Below are positions 9,323-20,126 of a stretch of DNA of 64,000 bases, piece after piece. Source of the DNA: Bacillota bacterium (GTDB lineage Bacteria > Bacillota > Clostridia > Clostridiales > Clostridiaceae); assembly GCA_021781745.1 (NCBI GenBank), contig JAJXWH010000024.1:16856-80855 (forward strand), given 5' to 3'. Every line of letters begins with the position of its first letter. The stretch's first letter is position 1. A program made the translations under genes and the position numbers. The notes under the pieces are model-generated. The model saw nothing but the letters and a program-made list of their open reading frames with translations, was not told the DNA's origin and did no database searches.

Positions 9323-10405
9323 TTAATATGAATTAAGTTTCATTCTAATAATATATGGTTTTAAATATTCTTCGCTTTTTTTAAAAGATAAACGAATAAA
9401 ATTATATGCACCATTGTTCCAAACATTAAAATCATGTGCCCCACCTTTTATAATTATCTGGTAATGCTTATCTAAGTTATCTTCTACAGCCTCTATAATT
9501 CCATTAATCGCTTTCTCATAGCCTTCCTGACTTGCTATTTCGTCTGCATCGCCACAAGTAATATAAAGTAAGTGCAGTCTATAACCACATGATGTTATGC
9601 TAGAACCCAATGTCATACCATCACTGGATGTAGGAGCATTTGAAAAAGCACCTACATAAGCGAACAAGTCTTCCATACCTGGTGCTAGAACAGTCTTATC
9701 AAATCCGTTACTCCAGCCTCCCTTTGTTCCTGTATACACTTTTGAATCGCATCTATAACCTCCAATAATCAAATTTAAAGCTTGCATTCCACCCATGGAT
9801 AGACCTGCTATAGCTCTATGTATTCGGTTATGTGCTATTCCTTCTGCTGACGTATCTTTTATATCCGCATATACATTGTACTTTGATTCGATGAAAGGAA
9901 TTAAATCATATCTTAGCTCATAATCGAAATAATAAAAACCAAGCATATTGATGCCCTCTACATTAAACGAATCATCTGTCCAGTCGTATGCACTTCTGCC
10001 ATCTGGAAATACGATAATCAACGGATCTATATCACCATTTGCAATAAGATTATCAAATATATTGCATATAACATAATTATCTTCAACACTGCCGCTTCCC
10101 TCTAGCCATTCGTAACGACTTCCACCAACCCCATGAAGTAAATACAAAACATTATATTTGGCATTCTTGTCGCCTTCATTATATCCTGCTGGTAAATATA
10201 CGTTACATTTCTTTATAATTGGAACTCCCTTAACTGTTTCTCTTCCTGCTTCTTCAGAACTGATATTTTGATTTGTTACGAGCTGCCGTGACTGGTTTAT
10301 ATAATTCTTGACACTGTATGAAACTTCAGAAATAGTCCCCTGAAGTTCCTTAACAACTGCCTTTTGATATTCAATAGGCACAGCTATCACATCAATATTC
10401 TTCAT
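9323..10405 (-). CDS. Carbohydrate esterase of feruloyl/acetyl-xylan type (alpha/beta hydrolase, CE1-like)
   Basis: 360-residue alpha/beta hydrolase with LYLLHGVGGSRYEW (oxyanion loop region), the nucleophile elbow GLSMGG (Ser203), an acidic residue in CGDADE (Asp286) and the catalytic His324 in GGAHDFNVW. The PDGRSAYDW segment is typical of CE1 feruloyl and acetyl-xylan esterases. No signal peptide is present, unlike many secreted feruloyl esterases, so it should de-esterify imported oligosaccharides. The N-terminal 60 residues are not recognised. Ferulate versus acetate specificity cannot be decided from sequence. A GAGGATG site precedes the ATG. Confidence 0.82.
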   Translation of the reverse strand: MKNIDVIAVPIEYQKAVVKELQGTISEVSYSVKNYINQSRQLVTNQNISSEEAGRETVKGVPIIKKCNVYLPAGYNEGDKNAKYNVLYLLHGVGGSRYEWLEGSGSVEDNYVICNIFDNLIANGDIDPLIIVFPDGRSAYDWTDDSFNVEGINMLGFYYFDYELRYDLIPFIESKYNVYADIKDTSAEGIAHNRIHRAIAGLSMGGMQALNLIIGGYRCDSKVYTGTKGGWSNGFDKTVLAPGMEDLFAYVGAFSNAPTSSDGMTLGSSITSCGYRLHLLYITCGDADEIASQEGYEKAINGIIEAVEDNLDKHYQIIIKGGAHDFNVWNNGAYNFIRLSFKKSEEYLKPYIIRMKLNSY

Positions 10406-10439
10406 ACTTTATACTCATCCTCTCAATAAATTTAATATA

Positions 10440-10517
10440 TTAAACCGCCTCTCCATGAAATACTGATATAGGAACATTCAGCTCCTCAAATACATCACTG
10501 AATGTCCAATATAAATC
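10440..10517 (-). pseudogene. Relic of a GH39 beta-xylosidase
   Basis: Translated on the minus strand, this short stretch reads DLYWTFSDVFEELNVP and then ISVFHGEAV before a stop. It aligns with YSYWTFGDIFEENGVPFTPF and the following FHGGF of the intact GH39 gene at 891-2384. No start codon or remaining body is found on either side. It appears to be a scrap of a second GH39 gene left by deletion between the esterase and the downstream GH43 gene. Confidence 0.65.
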
Positions 10518-10531
10518 AGAATGCTATTCAT

Positions 10532-12349
10532 TTACTTCAGAGTAATATCTATAGCTACATTTGCTAATTCCGTATTCAAATCCTTATCTTCCGTTAAATC
10601 CAATACTGGATAACCGTCGATATCAAAATGAACACGACGAAGTCCAGATGATCTAGGTCCATCAATTCCTGGTCTTGCGTGATAGGCATTCCATACAATT
10701 CCATCATCATCTATAACATATGAATTATGACCAGGACCATATTCTCCAAGTGCGCTTCTGGAAGTAAGTAATGGGTAGTTTCCCTTTGTCCAACTAGCAG
10801 GATCCAGTAAATCTGCCTCTTTATCTGCACATAGCAGTCCTACAACATAAGTAGCATCAATCATTGCACTAGCAAAGGTTAAGAATATCTTTCCATCCCT
10901 TACCAAGGCAAATGGTCCTTCATCAACAAATACATTATTATTTGCCCAACCATATTCTGGCTTAGAAATAAGCACTGGATCACTTATTAGCTTCCATGGC
11001 TCCTTTGAATCAACTTTAGCAATATAAAGCCACGCACCAAGATCCACAGGTAAAAATTCACGCTGTGACCAAACTACATAATACTCTCCCTCTATTTCAA
11101 AGTTTGTCATGTCAAGAGAAATGGTCTTCCCTGCCTCACATAAATAAGTACCATCTTTTTTTACTATGCGGTAAGGTCTAGACCAGTCTGCTGCAATCAT
11201 CGGGTCCCCCCCTCTTTTTAACTTCATTACATGGGATTCTTCATAAAAAAACTCTCCTGCTGTCGCTCCATGGAAGATATATAGATCTCCTTCAATGATG
11301 TGAAACTCTGGTGCCCATAAAAGCCCCCTAATATCCTCATACGTGTTAGAATCAAGTATTAATTTTTCCTCAGCATTTACCAAACCTGAAATTGTATCTG
11401 CTTCCCTCATGTATAAGGTATGATTTCCGTCAGCATCATTTGTAGCAATAAAATAATACTTTCCGTTCCACTTTGATATACACGGATCTGCTCGGTTAAT
11501 AGCAATGGGAAATTCATAATGATCTTGATGTACTTTACCTACTATTCTATAATTTCCTGGACTATCCCAATCTATTTCTACTGCATTCCAATCTACATTT
11601 TTCATGGCTGTTGTTCCATCACTATAAATAGCAGTAGCCTTCACAGCTTTCAATTCCTTTTCTGAAGCAATACATGCACTTTCAGGAACTTTTATTTTCA
11701 CATTAGTAGGAACAGTAAGTTTACAAATAAGGTGGTGTGCCACTTCCATGGATATACTTATAATATTCCTTGGTATCGCTCCCTCTATTTCTGTTTTAAC
11801 AGGTTCCATAGTAAAAGCTTCCGTTTTTTCAGGAATCGAAGCACTATTTATATCAAATATATCAGCAATAATATTTTTATAATAATTCCCATTTTCATCA
11901 CTCCAGTAAATAACATAAGCTTTTTCATCGTCATCATACTGACATTTAACATCCCTTACATAAGTATCTCCTTTTAGATCAATCACCCCAATTTCCTTAT
12001 ACTGAAAAAGATCTGTCGATGTAAATAGAAGAACTTGCCCTTTACTCTGTTCATCATTTTCGCCATCTGCCTCTGTACGTATAGCAACAACGCCGAAAGT
12101 ACCATCTACCAAATAAAAAACATAAGGGTTTTTCAAGCTTTTTGCATTAAGAGACCCATTACCATTTTCTGTTGCCTTAGCAAACAAAACTCCAGAATTA
12201 TGATTTAATTCATGAAATTTCACTCCATCATCGCTGTATGCAATATGCATACTATATGCCAGTTTTGTTGAATAAATTAAATTTTCCTGTGGTGTTCTTG
12301 TATAACAAAGTACATATTTTGAATCTTTTTTTACTTTAGATATCATCAT
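10532..12349 (-). CDS. Two-part GH43-family arabinofuranosidase/xylosidase with Ig-like insert
   Basis: 605-residue cytoplasmic protein from the ATG at 12,347-12,349, chosen over the in-frame ATG at 12,379 because an AAGGAGGAAG site lies just before it. The N-terminal third (YVLCYTRTPQ, MHIAYSDDGVKFHEL) looks like a degenerate propeller domain. A bacterial Ig-like domain (VKATAIYSDGTTAMKNVDW) follows near residues 215-280. The C-terminal GH43 propeller has the base-containing motif RADPCISKWNGKYY, WAPEFHIIEGDLY and a GHNSYVIDDDGIVWNAYH blade. This arrangement resembles GH43 enzymes that release arabinose from decorated xylan. It is upstream of the esterase and downstream of GH67. Confidence 0.82.
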   Translation of the reverse strand: MMISKVKKDSKYVLCYTRTPQENLIYSTKLAYSMHIAYSDDGVKFHELNHNSGVLFAKATENGNGSLNAKSLKNPYVFYLVDGTFGVVAIRTEADGENDEQSKGQVLLFTSTDLFQYKEIGVIDLKGDTYVRDVKCQYDDDEKAYVIYWSDENGNYYKNIIADIFDINSASIPEKTEAFTMEPVKTEIEGAIPRNIISISMEVAHHLICKLTVPTNVKIKVPESACIASEKELKAVKATAIYSDGTTAMKNVDWNAVEIDWDSPGNYRIVGKVHQDHYEFPIAINRADPCISKWNGKYYFIATNDADGNHTLYMREADTISGLVNAEEKLILDSNTYEDIRGLLWAPEFHIIEGDLYIFHGATAGEFFYEESHVMKLKRGGDPMIAADWSRPYRIVKKDGTYLCEAGKTISLDMTNFEIEGEYYVVWSQREFLPVDLGAWLYIAKVDSKEPWKLISDPVLISKPEYGWANNNVFVDEGPFALVRDGKIFLTFASAMIDATYVVGLLCADKEADLLDPASWTKGNYPLLTSRSALGEYGPGHNSYVIDDDGIVWNAYHARPGIDGPRSSGLRRVHFDIDGYPVLDLTEDKDLNTELANVAIDITLK

Positions 12350-12418
12350 ATATTTCTTCCTCCTTAATTGATAATTCAAAGAATATCCATTTCAAAGTGC
12401 AGGATTATACCAAAACCA

Positions 12419-14527
12419 TTAGTATATTTTCCTTGCCTTTTCATCCTCTATTCCAGACATTCTATAAAAATACGTATTAATCTGATCTCTCCAATCTCTG
12501 GCACTATCTAATTGTATATTAAGACGTTCAAGTACATGCTCATATACATTTTTGTCTATAATACCTTCTAGTCCTTTCCAGTTATTAATGAACTTTTCCA
12601 CTATCTCCAAACCTTCAAAATGCGTATCATAAATATGCTGAATTACTGTTTTTCCAGATTTCAATACATGAGTATAAGGCACATGATGGAAAAATAATAG
12701 CAATTCATCCGGACACGTTTCTAAATTATTATATTGGCTTTTAAGCGGTTCATTATATTGCCATGCATAACATGTGCCACTTTCTAGCGTACGGTCAATT
12801 CCAATTCCTCTGCAATCTGCTCTATGATACGTTCCCCAAGGAGAAAATTCATACCCATCTATATCTGGTCCGTAATGATGTCCTGGTGATACCATCCATC
12901 CCATACCTAATGGTGATGTATACTTCTCATAAGTCTCCCAGGAATTCATTAATATTTCACTTACGTTTTTCATAACTACTGGATTATCGCCTAATGTAAG
13001 CTTAATCCATTCTTCTACAATTTCTTCACTGCTTAAGTCGCTGTTCCATGTAAGACGGCCATAACCATAAAGATTAGCTTGAGCTAAGAAATGACCTGTC
13101 CAATTTTCATCATTTCCTACATTAACAATCCCAGCAATTCCATCAATTCTTTGTGATACACAACTTAAAGTCTCTTCACTATTGCATTTTGCGTAAGTTG
13201 GAGTACTTAATACCTCTTTCCACCAAGGAACTAAAAAGCATACATGTCTTTGCTGACCTGTATATTCCTGTGTTATTTGAAACTCCACTAATTTATTTGT
13301 TTTATCCATTGAACCAAAAAGTGGGGCAATAGGTTCTCTAACTTGAAAATCCATAGGGCCATTTTTTATTTGGAGATATACATTATCCAAAAATTGTCCA
13401 TCTAAAGGATCGAAGCACTCAAAAGCTGCTTTAGCTCTGTCTATTGTATGATCTCTCCAGTCTTGCCTGCAGTTATATACAAAGCATCTCCATATTAATA
13501 TTCCTCCATATGGCGCTAATGCACTTGCAAGCATATTTGCACCATCTGCGTGATTACGTCCATATGCAAACGGACCAGGCCTTCCTTCCGAATCTGCTTT
13601 TACCATAAACCCACCTAAGTTAGGAATTATATTATATACAAATTGAGCTTTTTTCTTCCACCATTCCTTTACCTTTTCATCTAATGGATCAGAAGTTCCT
13701 AATTCACCCAATGTAATTGGTGCTGCAAAATTAATACTTAAATATGTTTTAATTCCCCACTTATCAAATATATCACTAATAGTTTTTACAATATTAATTC
13801 TTTTATCAATCAAATAAGTCTCTAAGGTATGAACATTAGTGTTATTTATTACTACTCCATTAATTCCAATGGAACAAAGCATTCTTGCATAGTCGTTAAT
13901 CCTTTCTAAATCTGAAGCTGCTTTATACTCATCATTAAAAGCCTCTCTTATTAAATCATTACTAGCGGGTATACCTATGGTCTCCATAATATACTTTGTT
14001 ATATCTTTGTTGCGGCAGCTCTCAAACAAAATTGAACTTCCTGCAAAACCACGTTCAACAGTTCCATCAAGATTATCCCAATGATCTATCATTCTAATGC
14101 TCTTCTTTGGATTATCTATAATTTCTCTGCCTTCAAGTTGTTTATTTTGCCCAAATAAACGCAGCAATGCAAATACTCCATAAAGAATGCCACTATCATC
14201 TTTAGCTGAAATAATAATTCTCTGTTTTGTCTCTGATGAAATCTCATGTTTTATATTATATCCTTCACTAATTAAGCTTTCATCTTCACATTTCTCTAAT
14301 TTTATATACTTGCCTTTTTCAACTTCATCCTCTCTATCCCATATCCTCTGTTCTGCTTTCTCATCATGAGTTTCTTCAAAGGCTCTTTGAAATACAGTTA
14401 ATACAGACTCAATAATCTTGTTTTTATAAGGAATCACAATGTTTCCGAGATATTCTTTATAATTACTATTCCCAATTCCTGTGTGACTAAGCCAACAAGA
14501 ATACATTTTGCTTTTTTTATTTATCAT
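12419..14527 (-). CDS. aguA: GH67 alpha-glucuronidase
   Basis: 702-residue intracellular enzyme removing 4-O-methyl-glucuronate from the terminal xylose of aldouronic acids. [11 protein letters not shown] carries the expected general acid Glu314. The two base candidates appear at the family spacing as Asp393 ([10 protein letters not shown]) and Glu421 (ITQEYTGQ), 79 and 107 residues later, as in the Geobacillus enzyme. The C-terminal [20 protein letters not shown] block is also typical. An AAAAGGAGAG site precedes the ATG. It is the first gene of the xylan cluster in transcription order, and a weak promoter-like TTGATT-N17-TAATAT pair lies in the 90 bases upstream. Confidence 0.93.
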   Translation of the reverse strand: MINKKSKMYSCWLSHTGIGNSNYKEYLGNIVIPYKNKIIESVLTVFQRAFEETHDEKAEQRIWDREDEVEKGKYIKLEKCEDESLISEGYNIKHEISSETKQRIIISAKDDSGILYGVFALLRLFGQNKQLEGREIIDNPKKSIRMIDHWDNLDGTVERGFAGSSILFESCRNKDITKYIMETIGIPASNDLIREAFNDEYKAASDLERINDYARMLCSIGINGVVINNTNVHTLETYLIDKRINIVKTISDIFDKWGIKTYLSINFAAPITLGELGTSDPLDEKVKEWWKKKAQFVYNIIPNLGGFMVKADSEGRPGPFAYGRNHADGANMLASALAPYGGILIWRCFVYNCRQDWRDHTIDRAKAAFECFDPLDGQFLDNVYLQIKNGPMDFQVREPIAPLFGSMDKTNKLVEFQITQEYTGQQRHVCFLVPWWKEVLSTPTYAKCNSEETLSCVSQRIDGIAGIVNVGNDENWTGHFLAQANLYGYGRLTWNSDLSSEEIVEEWIKLTLGDNPVVMKNVSEILMNSWETYEKYTSPLGMGWMVSPGHHYGPDIDGYEFSPWGTYHRADCRGIGIDRTLESGTCYAWQYNEPLKSQYNNLETCPDELLLFFHHVPYTHVLKSGKTVIQHIYDTHFEGLEIVEKFINNWKGLEGIIDKNVYEHVLERLNIQLDSARDWRDQINTYFYRMSGIEDEKARKIY

Positions 14528-14621
14528 ATCAATACTCTCCTTTTTATATTAAATTTTAAAAGATGAGTAATCAAATTTATAAAAGAATACCCACCTTCTT
14601 TATTTCTTGTTAATCAAATAT

Positions 14622-16382
14622 TTATATTTTAAATTCATCAACTAGTTCATTAAGCTTTTGTGCCAGCACATCTTGACTTTTAACTGTAGCTGCAATTTCT
14701 TTAACACCTGTAGTTGTATCAGCTATACTATCCAATATTTCAGCTGAATTTTGTGTTACTTTCTCAGAATTGGATGCCATAGTGTCAACCATAGCATTTA
14801 CTTCCTGAACTGATGCTGTTAATTGTTCTGTCATTGCAGCTATATCCTCTGATATTTTGCTAATTTCATCAGCATTATCATAATAATATTCTCCAGATGA
14901 AACAAACTCATTAAAGTGTCTTGTAACATCGTTATTAATGAAATTTAAGACTTCATAACTATTATCTGAGAGCCTCTTAAATGCTCCTTGAACTTTTGCC
15001 ACTGTATTTTGAATTGACATTGCTGAACTAGCCGATTGTTCAGCTAGTTTTCTAACCTCATCAGATACTACAGCAAAACCTTTTCCATGCTCACCTGCTC
15101 TAGCAGCTTCTATTGCTGCATTAAGCGCTAACAAATTAGTTTCTTCAGCTATGGCAGATATTGCCTCTACCATCTTTGTAATCTCTTGCACTACAGTTCC
15201 ATCCTTAATTGCACTTATAATCATCTTTTCTCTGTCTTCATATATATTTTGAGTATTCGCTAGTGCTTCACCTGTTTCATTTTTAATTTTTTTAGATTTG
15301 TCTTTAAATCCTAATGATATTTCACTTCCATTACTTGATTTTTTAGATAATTCTGTAATGCTTCCGTTAATTTCTTTCATGGATTCGTTTACTTGCTTTG
15401 CTGATTCCATTGATTCATTCATATCGCTGACAATATTTTTAGTAGAATCATTTATACATAATACCCTTTCAGTAATTTGATGAGCTGTAGCTGATAATTC
15501 TTCCGTTGAAGCTGTTAATTCCATAGTTTGTTTACTTATATTTTTTACTAGATTCTTAACATTATTTTGAGCTTTGTTTAATGCATTAGCTGTTTGTCCA
15601 AATTCATTCTTACTAGTTATGTTTATATCCTTTGAAAAATCGTACTTAGATAATCTCTCAGCTAATTCTTTAATCTTCGTTAATGGTCTTGTAATATTTG
15701 AAGAAACTCTAACTGCTATAAGTATTGATAAGGTTATCAATATTACAAGTGATATAACTAGTACTATAATTGTTCTTGTCAGCATATCATTAAGTTCGGA
15801 AGTTTTTGCGGCTACTTCTGCATCTATATTATCTATGTAATTACCGGTACTTACTATCCAATTAAAAGGTTTAAATAATGCTGAATATGCCCTCTTTGTT
15901 GCTGACTGTCCATTTGCTTTTGGAAAATCAAAATTTGTAAACCCGCTACCGTCTTTAAGAACAACATTCATTATTTTTTCTTTAAAATTAGTTGAAGATC
16001 CATTTGACTCGCTTGTACTTTGAGCATCAGCTTTTAGTTCTGAGTTATCATTTACAGAAGGACTTACATTATCTATCCAGAAATATCCTGTTTCATCGTA
16101 TCGAAGATCTTTTATTAAATTTCTTGCTTGTTTCTTTGCTTCATCTTCTGTTAATTTTCCATCAGCTTGCATTTTATTTATTCCATTTAACAGAGTAATT
16201 ACATTATCAACTTGATTTTTTATGTTTTTATCATAGCCATCTCTAAGGGTAACTTCATATTGGTGAATAGCTTCTTGATTGCTTTGCCTCAATTGATTAA
16301 TAGATATTATGCTGACTAACAACGTTACAACTCCCACAATTAATACATTCATAAGTATAATTGCGCTTTTTAATTTTTTCAT
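14622..16382 (-). CDS. Methyl-accepting chemotaxis protein with single Cache sensor
   Basis: 586-residue receptor. A first membrane segment spans about residues 7-27. An extracellular sCache_2-type domain follows ([20 protein letters not shown], then [14 protein letters not shown]), then a second membrane segment near 204-224, a HAMP domain and the cytoplasmic signalling hairpin. The hairpin tip reads [20 protein letters not shown], the CheW/CheA contact region. Single Cache domains usually bind small organic acids or other small metabolites. It follows the xylan cluster on the same strand but is separately spaced, so a link to xylan products is only a possibility. Confidence 0.93.
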   Translation of the reverse strand: MKKLKSAIILMNVLIVGVVTLLVSIISINQLRQSNQEAIHQYEVTLRDGYDKNIKNQVDNVITLLNGINKMQADGKLTEDEAKKQARNLIKDLRYDETGYFWIDNVSPSVNDNSELKADAQSTSESNGSSTNFKEKIMNVVLKDGSGFTNFDFPKANGQSATKRAYSALFKPFNWIVSTGNYIDNIDAEVAAKTSELNDMLTRTIIVLVISLVILITLSILIAVRVSSNITRPLTKIKELAERLSKYDFSKDINITSKNEFGQTANALNKAQNNVKNLVKNISKQTMELTASTEELSATAHQITERVLCINDSTKNIVSDMNESMESAKQVNESMKEINGSITELSKKSSNGSEISLGFKDKSKKIKNETGEALANTQNIYEDREKMIISAIKDGTVVQEITKMVEAISAIAEETNLLALNAAIEAARAGEHGKGFAVVSDEVRKLAEQSASSAMSIQNTVAKVQGAFKRLSDNSYEVLNFINNDVTRHFNEFVSSGEYYYDNADEISKISEDIAAMTEQLTASVQEVNAMVDTMASNSEKVTQNSAEILDSIADTTTGVKEIAATVKSQDVLAQKLNELVDEFKI

Positions 16383-16700
16383 AAAATCACCTATCCCTTA
16401 TTAATTAATCTTATCTGCAGTACCAGAAACAGTAAAATAAATAATAATTTTATTTCTATGATAAAACTTAATGAAAAAATTTAAAACACGAGTAATTATA
16501 GTTTTTATACAAATAATTATAGAAAATAGTAAAAAACATCTGCATTTAAAATAATTCTATAATTAAAAATAGCCAGATGAAAATACTCTCGTACTCTTAT
16601 CTGACTATTAATAGCTGTTAAAATATGTATCCTTTCCCCAAGCAAAGTTCAAATTTATCAAAATTTGTGATGCTAACTGACTTAATCTATACCCTCTATA
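16383..16700. other. Intergenic stretch: leader of the chemoreceptor gene and terminator of the cyclase gene
   Basis: The part next to the receptor start holds an AGGTGA ribosome site and AT-rich leader, with no promoter I would insist on. The only clear element is the hairpin terminator at 16,563-16,609. No conserved small ORF or riboswitch fold is recognised. Confidence 0.6.
16563..16609 (-). terminator. Rho-independent terminator of the diguanylate cyclase gene
   Basis: The arms AATAG-C-CAGAT and ATCTG-A-CTATT pair with one mismatch around a 20-base loop. On the minus strand the hairpin is followed by a T-rich run. It lies about 90 bases after the cyclase stop codon. Confidence 0.7.
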
Positions 16701-18710
16701 TTATAAATTTTTAAAAATGCAATAATTGTCCTTCCCTCGGTTCTTTGCTAAATATACTGCTTTATCTGCACTAATAAATAATTCTTTATAAGTTTCACCA
16801 TGCTCCGGATATTTAGCAATTCCTATACTTGCTGAAATATTATAATCCAAAATTTCTTTAGCTGTATTTCTCCTAAAAACATTTAATAACTCTTCTGCGC
16901 TATCACGAATTTGTTCTTCTGATTCTACATTCTTTAAGAATATTATAAATTCATCCCCGCCTATTCTGCCTACAATAGAATCATCATAAAAGTTTTTGGA
17001 AATCATACTCGAAATATTAGTCAACACAACATCTCCTGCCAAATGTCCTAAATTATCATTAACAGCTTTAAAATTATCAAGATCTATCACAAATAATGCT
17101 CCACTACTATTATTATCTTTAATAAACTCTTCAATCATGCTTTGGGAAGTTCCTTTATTATATAAACTCGTTAAACTATCTCTTTGCGCTTTATATAGTA
17201 ATTCTTCAGTTTTCTTTTTTTCTTTATCAATATCAATTATTATCCCAATAGCTTTAAAAATATTTCCATTCTTATCAAACATTGCAGTTATTCTTATTTT
17301 GCACCAGATATATTCAATTTTTTCTTTTCTAATCCTAATCTCAGCTTCTGCATAAGTTTCGCCTTTAATGATATCATTTAATACTTTCCCTAATTGCTTA
17401 ATATCATCCTTATGAATACTATTTGACTTAGATATATTTTCACTAATACTGCTTGTAATAGGTTCATAGCCAAATTTCTTCTTCCAATTTTCTGAAAAGT
17501 ATATTGTATCTTTATTTATATTCCATTCAAAAATTATATCCTCTGTTTGGGATATAATTATACCATAACGTTCTTCACTTATCCTTAGCTCTTCCTGATA
17601 TTTATTATTTTTTTCTATATTATCAATTAAATCATTAAAGGCCCCAGCAATTTCTCCAAATTCATTATTTTCATTATATATAAATCTATCCTTATAATCA
17701 CCTTGCTTTATTTTTCTTATTGCTTGCAATAATTTATATATTGGCTTTGAAAAATAATTGATAGTGAAAACATAGGAGCTTACTATTAGTAGTACAATAA
17801 GAACTAAAAATATAACTATATCCTTAATACTTTTATTAATAGGTGTTTTTAATTCATTCCATTCGACACCACTAAATACTACCCATCCAGAATTACTAAT
17901 CCTTGAGTAATATCCAACCTTTTCCACTCCATTTATTTTATATTCAATTGTTCCACTTGGATTTTTATTCAAATCTATATTCTTCCATTCTTCATATAGG
18001 TTATTTGGCACATTAATTTTGCTAATACTATCTTTTACATATTCACTACTGCTAGCTGCAACCATACCATTATTATCTAAAACCATTATTTCTCCTGTTT
18101 TAAACGAATGAACTTCATTCACAAGTTTTTCAAAATAATTCATATTTATTATACTAACTATTGCCCCTTGATACTCATTATCAAAAAATATCGGACTTGC
18201 AACTATTACACTTTTTATCCCCTTATTAACATCGCCTTTCTGAATAATATCAGTTACAACCACTTCTCCACAAACAAGCTTTTGTGTCTCTTCATCGGAA
18301 AGAGCTGCCTTTTTATTAATATACTCTTTATCACAAGATGCAATTATAGCTCCACTTTTATCAATAAGCAATTCTACATTCAAAAAAAATTGTTGGTTTT
18401 TTCTGCTATCAAAAATTTCTCCCAATACTTTAGTACTTTCCTTTGAATCTTCACTAACTCTTCCATGATTTGAATCATTTAACAAATCCCTTATTGCAGG
18501 AATACCAGAATCAATATTAAGTTCACTGATATTTTGATCAAAGAAAGATTCCAAATATATTGATTGATCGTTTACAAGTGTTACCAGATTTTGCTTAACC
18601 ATTTCTAAATTCTTAGTATTATAATTTGAAATATATATACTTGTCAAAATAATCATAGGGATTATCCCCCATAGAATAGAAAAAATAATGAATTTTTTTC
18701 TTATGTTCAC
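16701..18710 (-). CDS. Membrane diguanylate cyclase: Cache-HAMP-PAS-GGDEF
   Basis: 669-residue sensor cyclase that should make c-di-GMP. It starts at GTG 18,708-18,710 behind an AGGTGA site. A membrane segment near residues 10-28 precedes a large extracellular dCache domain (LLIDKSGAIIASC, VGYYSRISNSGWVVF). A second membrane segment near 300-320, HAMP, PAS (ERYGIIISQTEDIIFEW) and the cyclase domain follow. The active-site motif is intact (GRIGGDEFIIF). The RxxD product-inhibition site expected upstream of it is absent, so feedback control may be weak. c-di-GMP would connect extracellular cues to motility versus adhesion, fitting the many surface proteins nearby. Confidence 0.93.
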   Translation of the reverse strand: MNIRKKFIIFSILWGIIPMIILTSIYISNYNTKNLEMVKQNLVTLVNDQSIYLESFFDQNISELNIDSGIPAIRDLLNDSNHGRVSEDSKESTKVLGEIFDSRKNQQFFLNVELLIDKSGAIIASCDKEYINKKAALSDEETQKLVCGEVVVTDIIQKGDVNKGIKSVIVASPIFFDNEYQGAIVSIINMNYFEKLVNEVHSFKTGEIMVLDNNGMVAASSSEYVKDSISKINVPNNLYEEWKNIDLNKNPSGTIEYKINGVEKVGYYSRISNSGWVVFSGVEWNELKTPINKSIKDIVIFLVLIVLLIVSSYVFTINYFSKPIYKLLQAIRKIKQGDYKDRFIYNENNEFGEIAGAFNDLIDNIEKNNKYQEELRISEERYGIIISQTEDIIFEWNINKDTIYFSENWKKKFGYEPITSSISENISKSNSIHKDDIKQLGKVLNDIIKGETYAEAEIRIRKEKIEYIWCKIRITAMFDKNGNIFKAIGIIIDIDKEKKKTEELLYKAQRDSLTSLYNKGTSQSMIEEFIKDNNSSGALFVIDLDNFKAVNDNLGHLAGDVVLTNISSMISKNFYDDSIVGRIGGDEFIIFLKNVESEEQIRDSAEELLNVFRRNTAKEILDYNISASIGIAKYPEHGETYKELFISADKAVYLAKNRGKDNYCIFKNL

Positions 18711-18916
18711 TTTTTCACCTCATCAATTGACAAATTATTCATTAGTTTAATTAATTGTTATAATTATTTTATATTTAGTTATATAACTAGTATATCAGCA
18801 TGCAATCAAATTTCAACAAATACAAAAATTTTCTATATTTTATGCTTATTAAAAAACTTCTATCTAGTCAAAGATTCTCATCATATTTATTCCTAGAAGA
18901 TTGCATATACCTATAC

Positions 18917-18961
18917 AAAAAAAGTGCTAAATAAGCTATTTTTATCTAACCTATTTAACAC
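18917..18961 (-). terminator. Rho-independent terminator of the choline permease gene
   Basis: On the minus strand GTG-T-TAAATA pairs with TATTTA-G-CAC across an 18-base loop and is followed by seven Ts. It lies 28 bases after the permease stop codon. Confidence 0.75.
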
Positions 18962-18988
18962 CCTTATATAATTATACTAATTTCTATA

Positions 18989-19972
18989 TTATTCAGCTTC
19001 TACAAGGCTAGAAGTTTCTTCCTCTTCTGCTGCTACTTCAGCAGATGCTTTAGCTACAAAGTAAACTCCGCCCATAACCATTAAACTGCATACAATTGTT
19101 TTTAAACTTAGTTGGGTTCCATTTATTAATACATCGAATATTATTGCAAAAATAGTATTTGTTGCGTTTAATCCCATAGCTTTTGTTGCTCCAATTTTAT
19201 CAATTGATTGATAGTAGAATAAATATGATGCTGTTCCTGCTAAGGCAACTGCTATAAGCCACCAAACTGAATTTGTTTTTAAAGCTTCAAAACTTATTCC
19301 AATTCCACCTACTATAGGAACTATTAAAACTGCGTAGACAAGACCTGATGTTAATTGTCTTATTTGAAGTGCTGATTCTGCAGATACTTCATCGTCCTTC
19401 ATTCCAATTGCACATATAACAGACTCACTTCCCCATCCTATTGCGCACACTATAGCCCATATAAATCCAACAACACTAATTCCAGCCTCATTTGGTGAAT
19501 ACCCAATTAAACATATACCAAAAATCGCAACAAGCAATCCTGCCCATCCCTTTTTCCCTATTTTTTCCTTAAGTATAAAATATGCTAAGACTGCTCCAAT
19601 TGCTGGATATAATGAAGATATTATAGATGTATAAGATGGTCCAATATATTGAATTGCCATTACATAACCTGTCATCCCAACAGGACCACCCATAATTGCT
19701 GCTAGTGCAACAACTAATCCACTCCTAGTTTTCATAGCCTTAACTAATGGTCCTAATTTCCCCCTAAGCGCTAGATATATAAATGTCCATACTGCTGAAA
19801 ATACATCATGAAAGCAAGCTGTTATAATTGGAGCTAAAACTATTGCACCTTCAGATGAAAATGGACTCATAGCAAGTACTAATCCAACTAAAACAGTATC
19901 TATTCCCCATGTTACTGCTGAACCTATACCAGTCAATACACCTACCCTATAGTCACTTTTTTTATTCTCCAT
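18989..19972 (-). CDS. licB: LicB-like choline permease (EamA/DMT family)
   Basis: 327-residue membrane protein with about ten segments in two EamA repeats. The early motif TACFHDVFSAVW corresponds to the THDF segment of Streptococcus and Haemophilus LicB, which imports choline for phosphocholine decoration. The second repeat contains SALQIRQLTSG and ends in an acidic tail (AAEEEETSS). A GGGGGA site precedes the ATG. The other lic-type genes lie upstream at 23,725-26,415 and the flippase gene is adjacent, which supports choline as substrate over other DMT cargo. The promoter is discussed at 20,098-20,126. Confidence 0.8.
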   Translation of the reverse strand: MENKKSDYRVGVLTGIGSAVTWGIDTVLVGLVLAMSPFSSEGAIVLAPIITACFHDVFSAVWTFIYLALRGKLGPLVKAMKTRSGLVVALAAIMGGPVGMTGYVMAIQYIGPSYTSIISSLYPAIGAVLAYFILKEKIGKKGWAGLLVAIFGICLIGYSPNEAGISVVGFIWAIVCAIGWGSESVICAIGMKDDEVSAESALQIRQLTSGLVYAVLIVPIVGGIGISFEALKTNSVWWLIAVALAGTASYLFYYQSIDKIGATKAMGLNATNTIFAIIFDVLINGTQLSLKTIVCSLMVMGGVYFVAKASAEVAAEEEETSSLVEAE

Positions 19973-20097
19973 TTAATAATCCCCCTTAAATTTAATTAAT
20001 TATTCTTTCACATATAATAATTCCTTATTTTCTATAACATACTTATCAATAATTTTTTGATAATTATCCTCTTTAATGTATTATTAAAAATAATTAT

Positions 20098-20126
20098 TAT
20101 ATAGTTATTTTGCTATTTTTGTTCAA
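20098..20126 (-). promoter_or_regulatory. Putative sigma-A promoter of the choline permease gene
   Basis: On the minus strand TTGAAC (20,126-20,121), a 17-base spacer and TATATA (20,103-20,098; extended to TATATAAT) form a plausible vegetative promoter, with a 5-prime leader of roughly 115 bases. TGAAC repeats lie over and just upstream of the -35 element. Confidence 0.55.
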
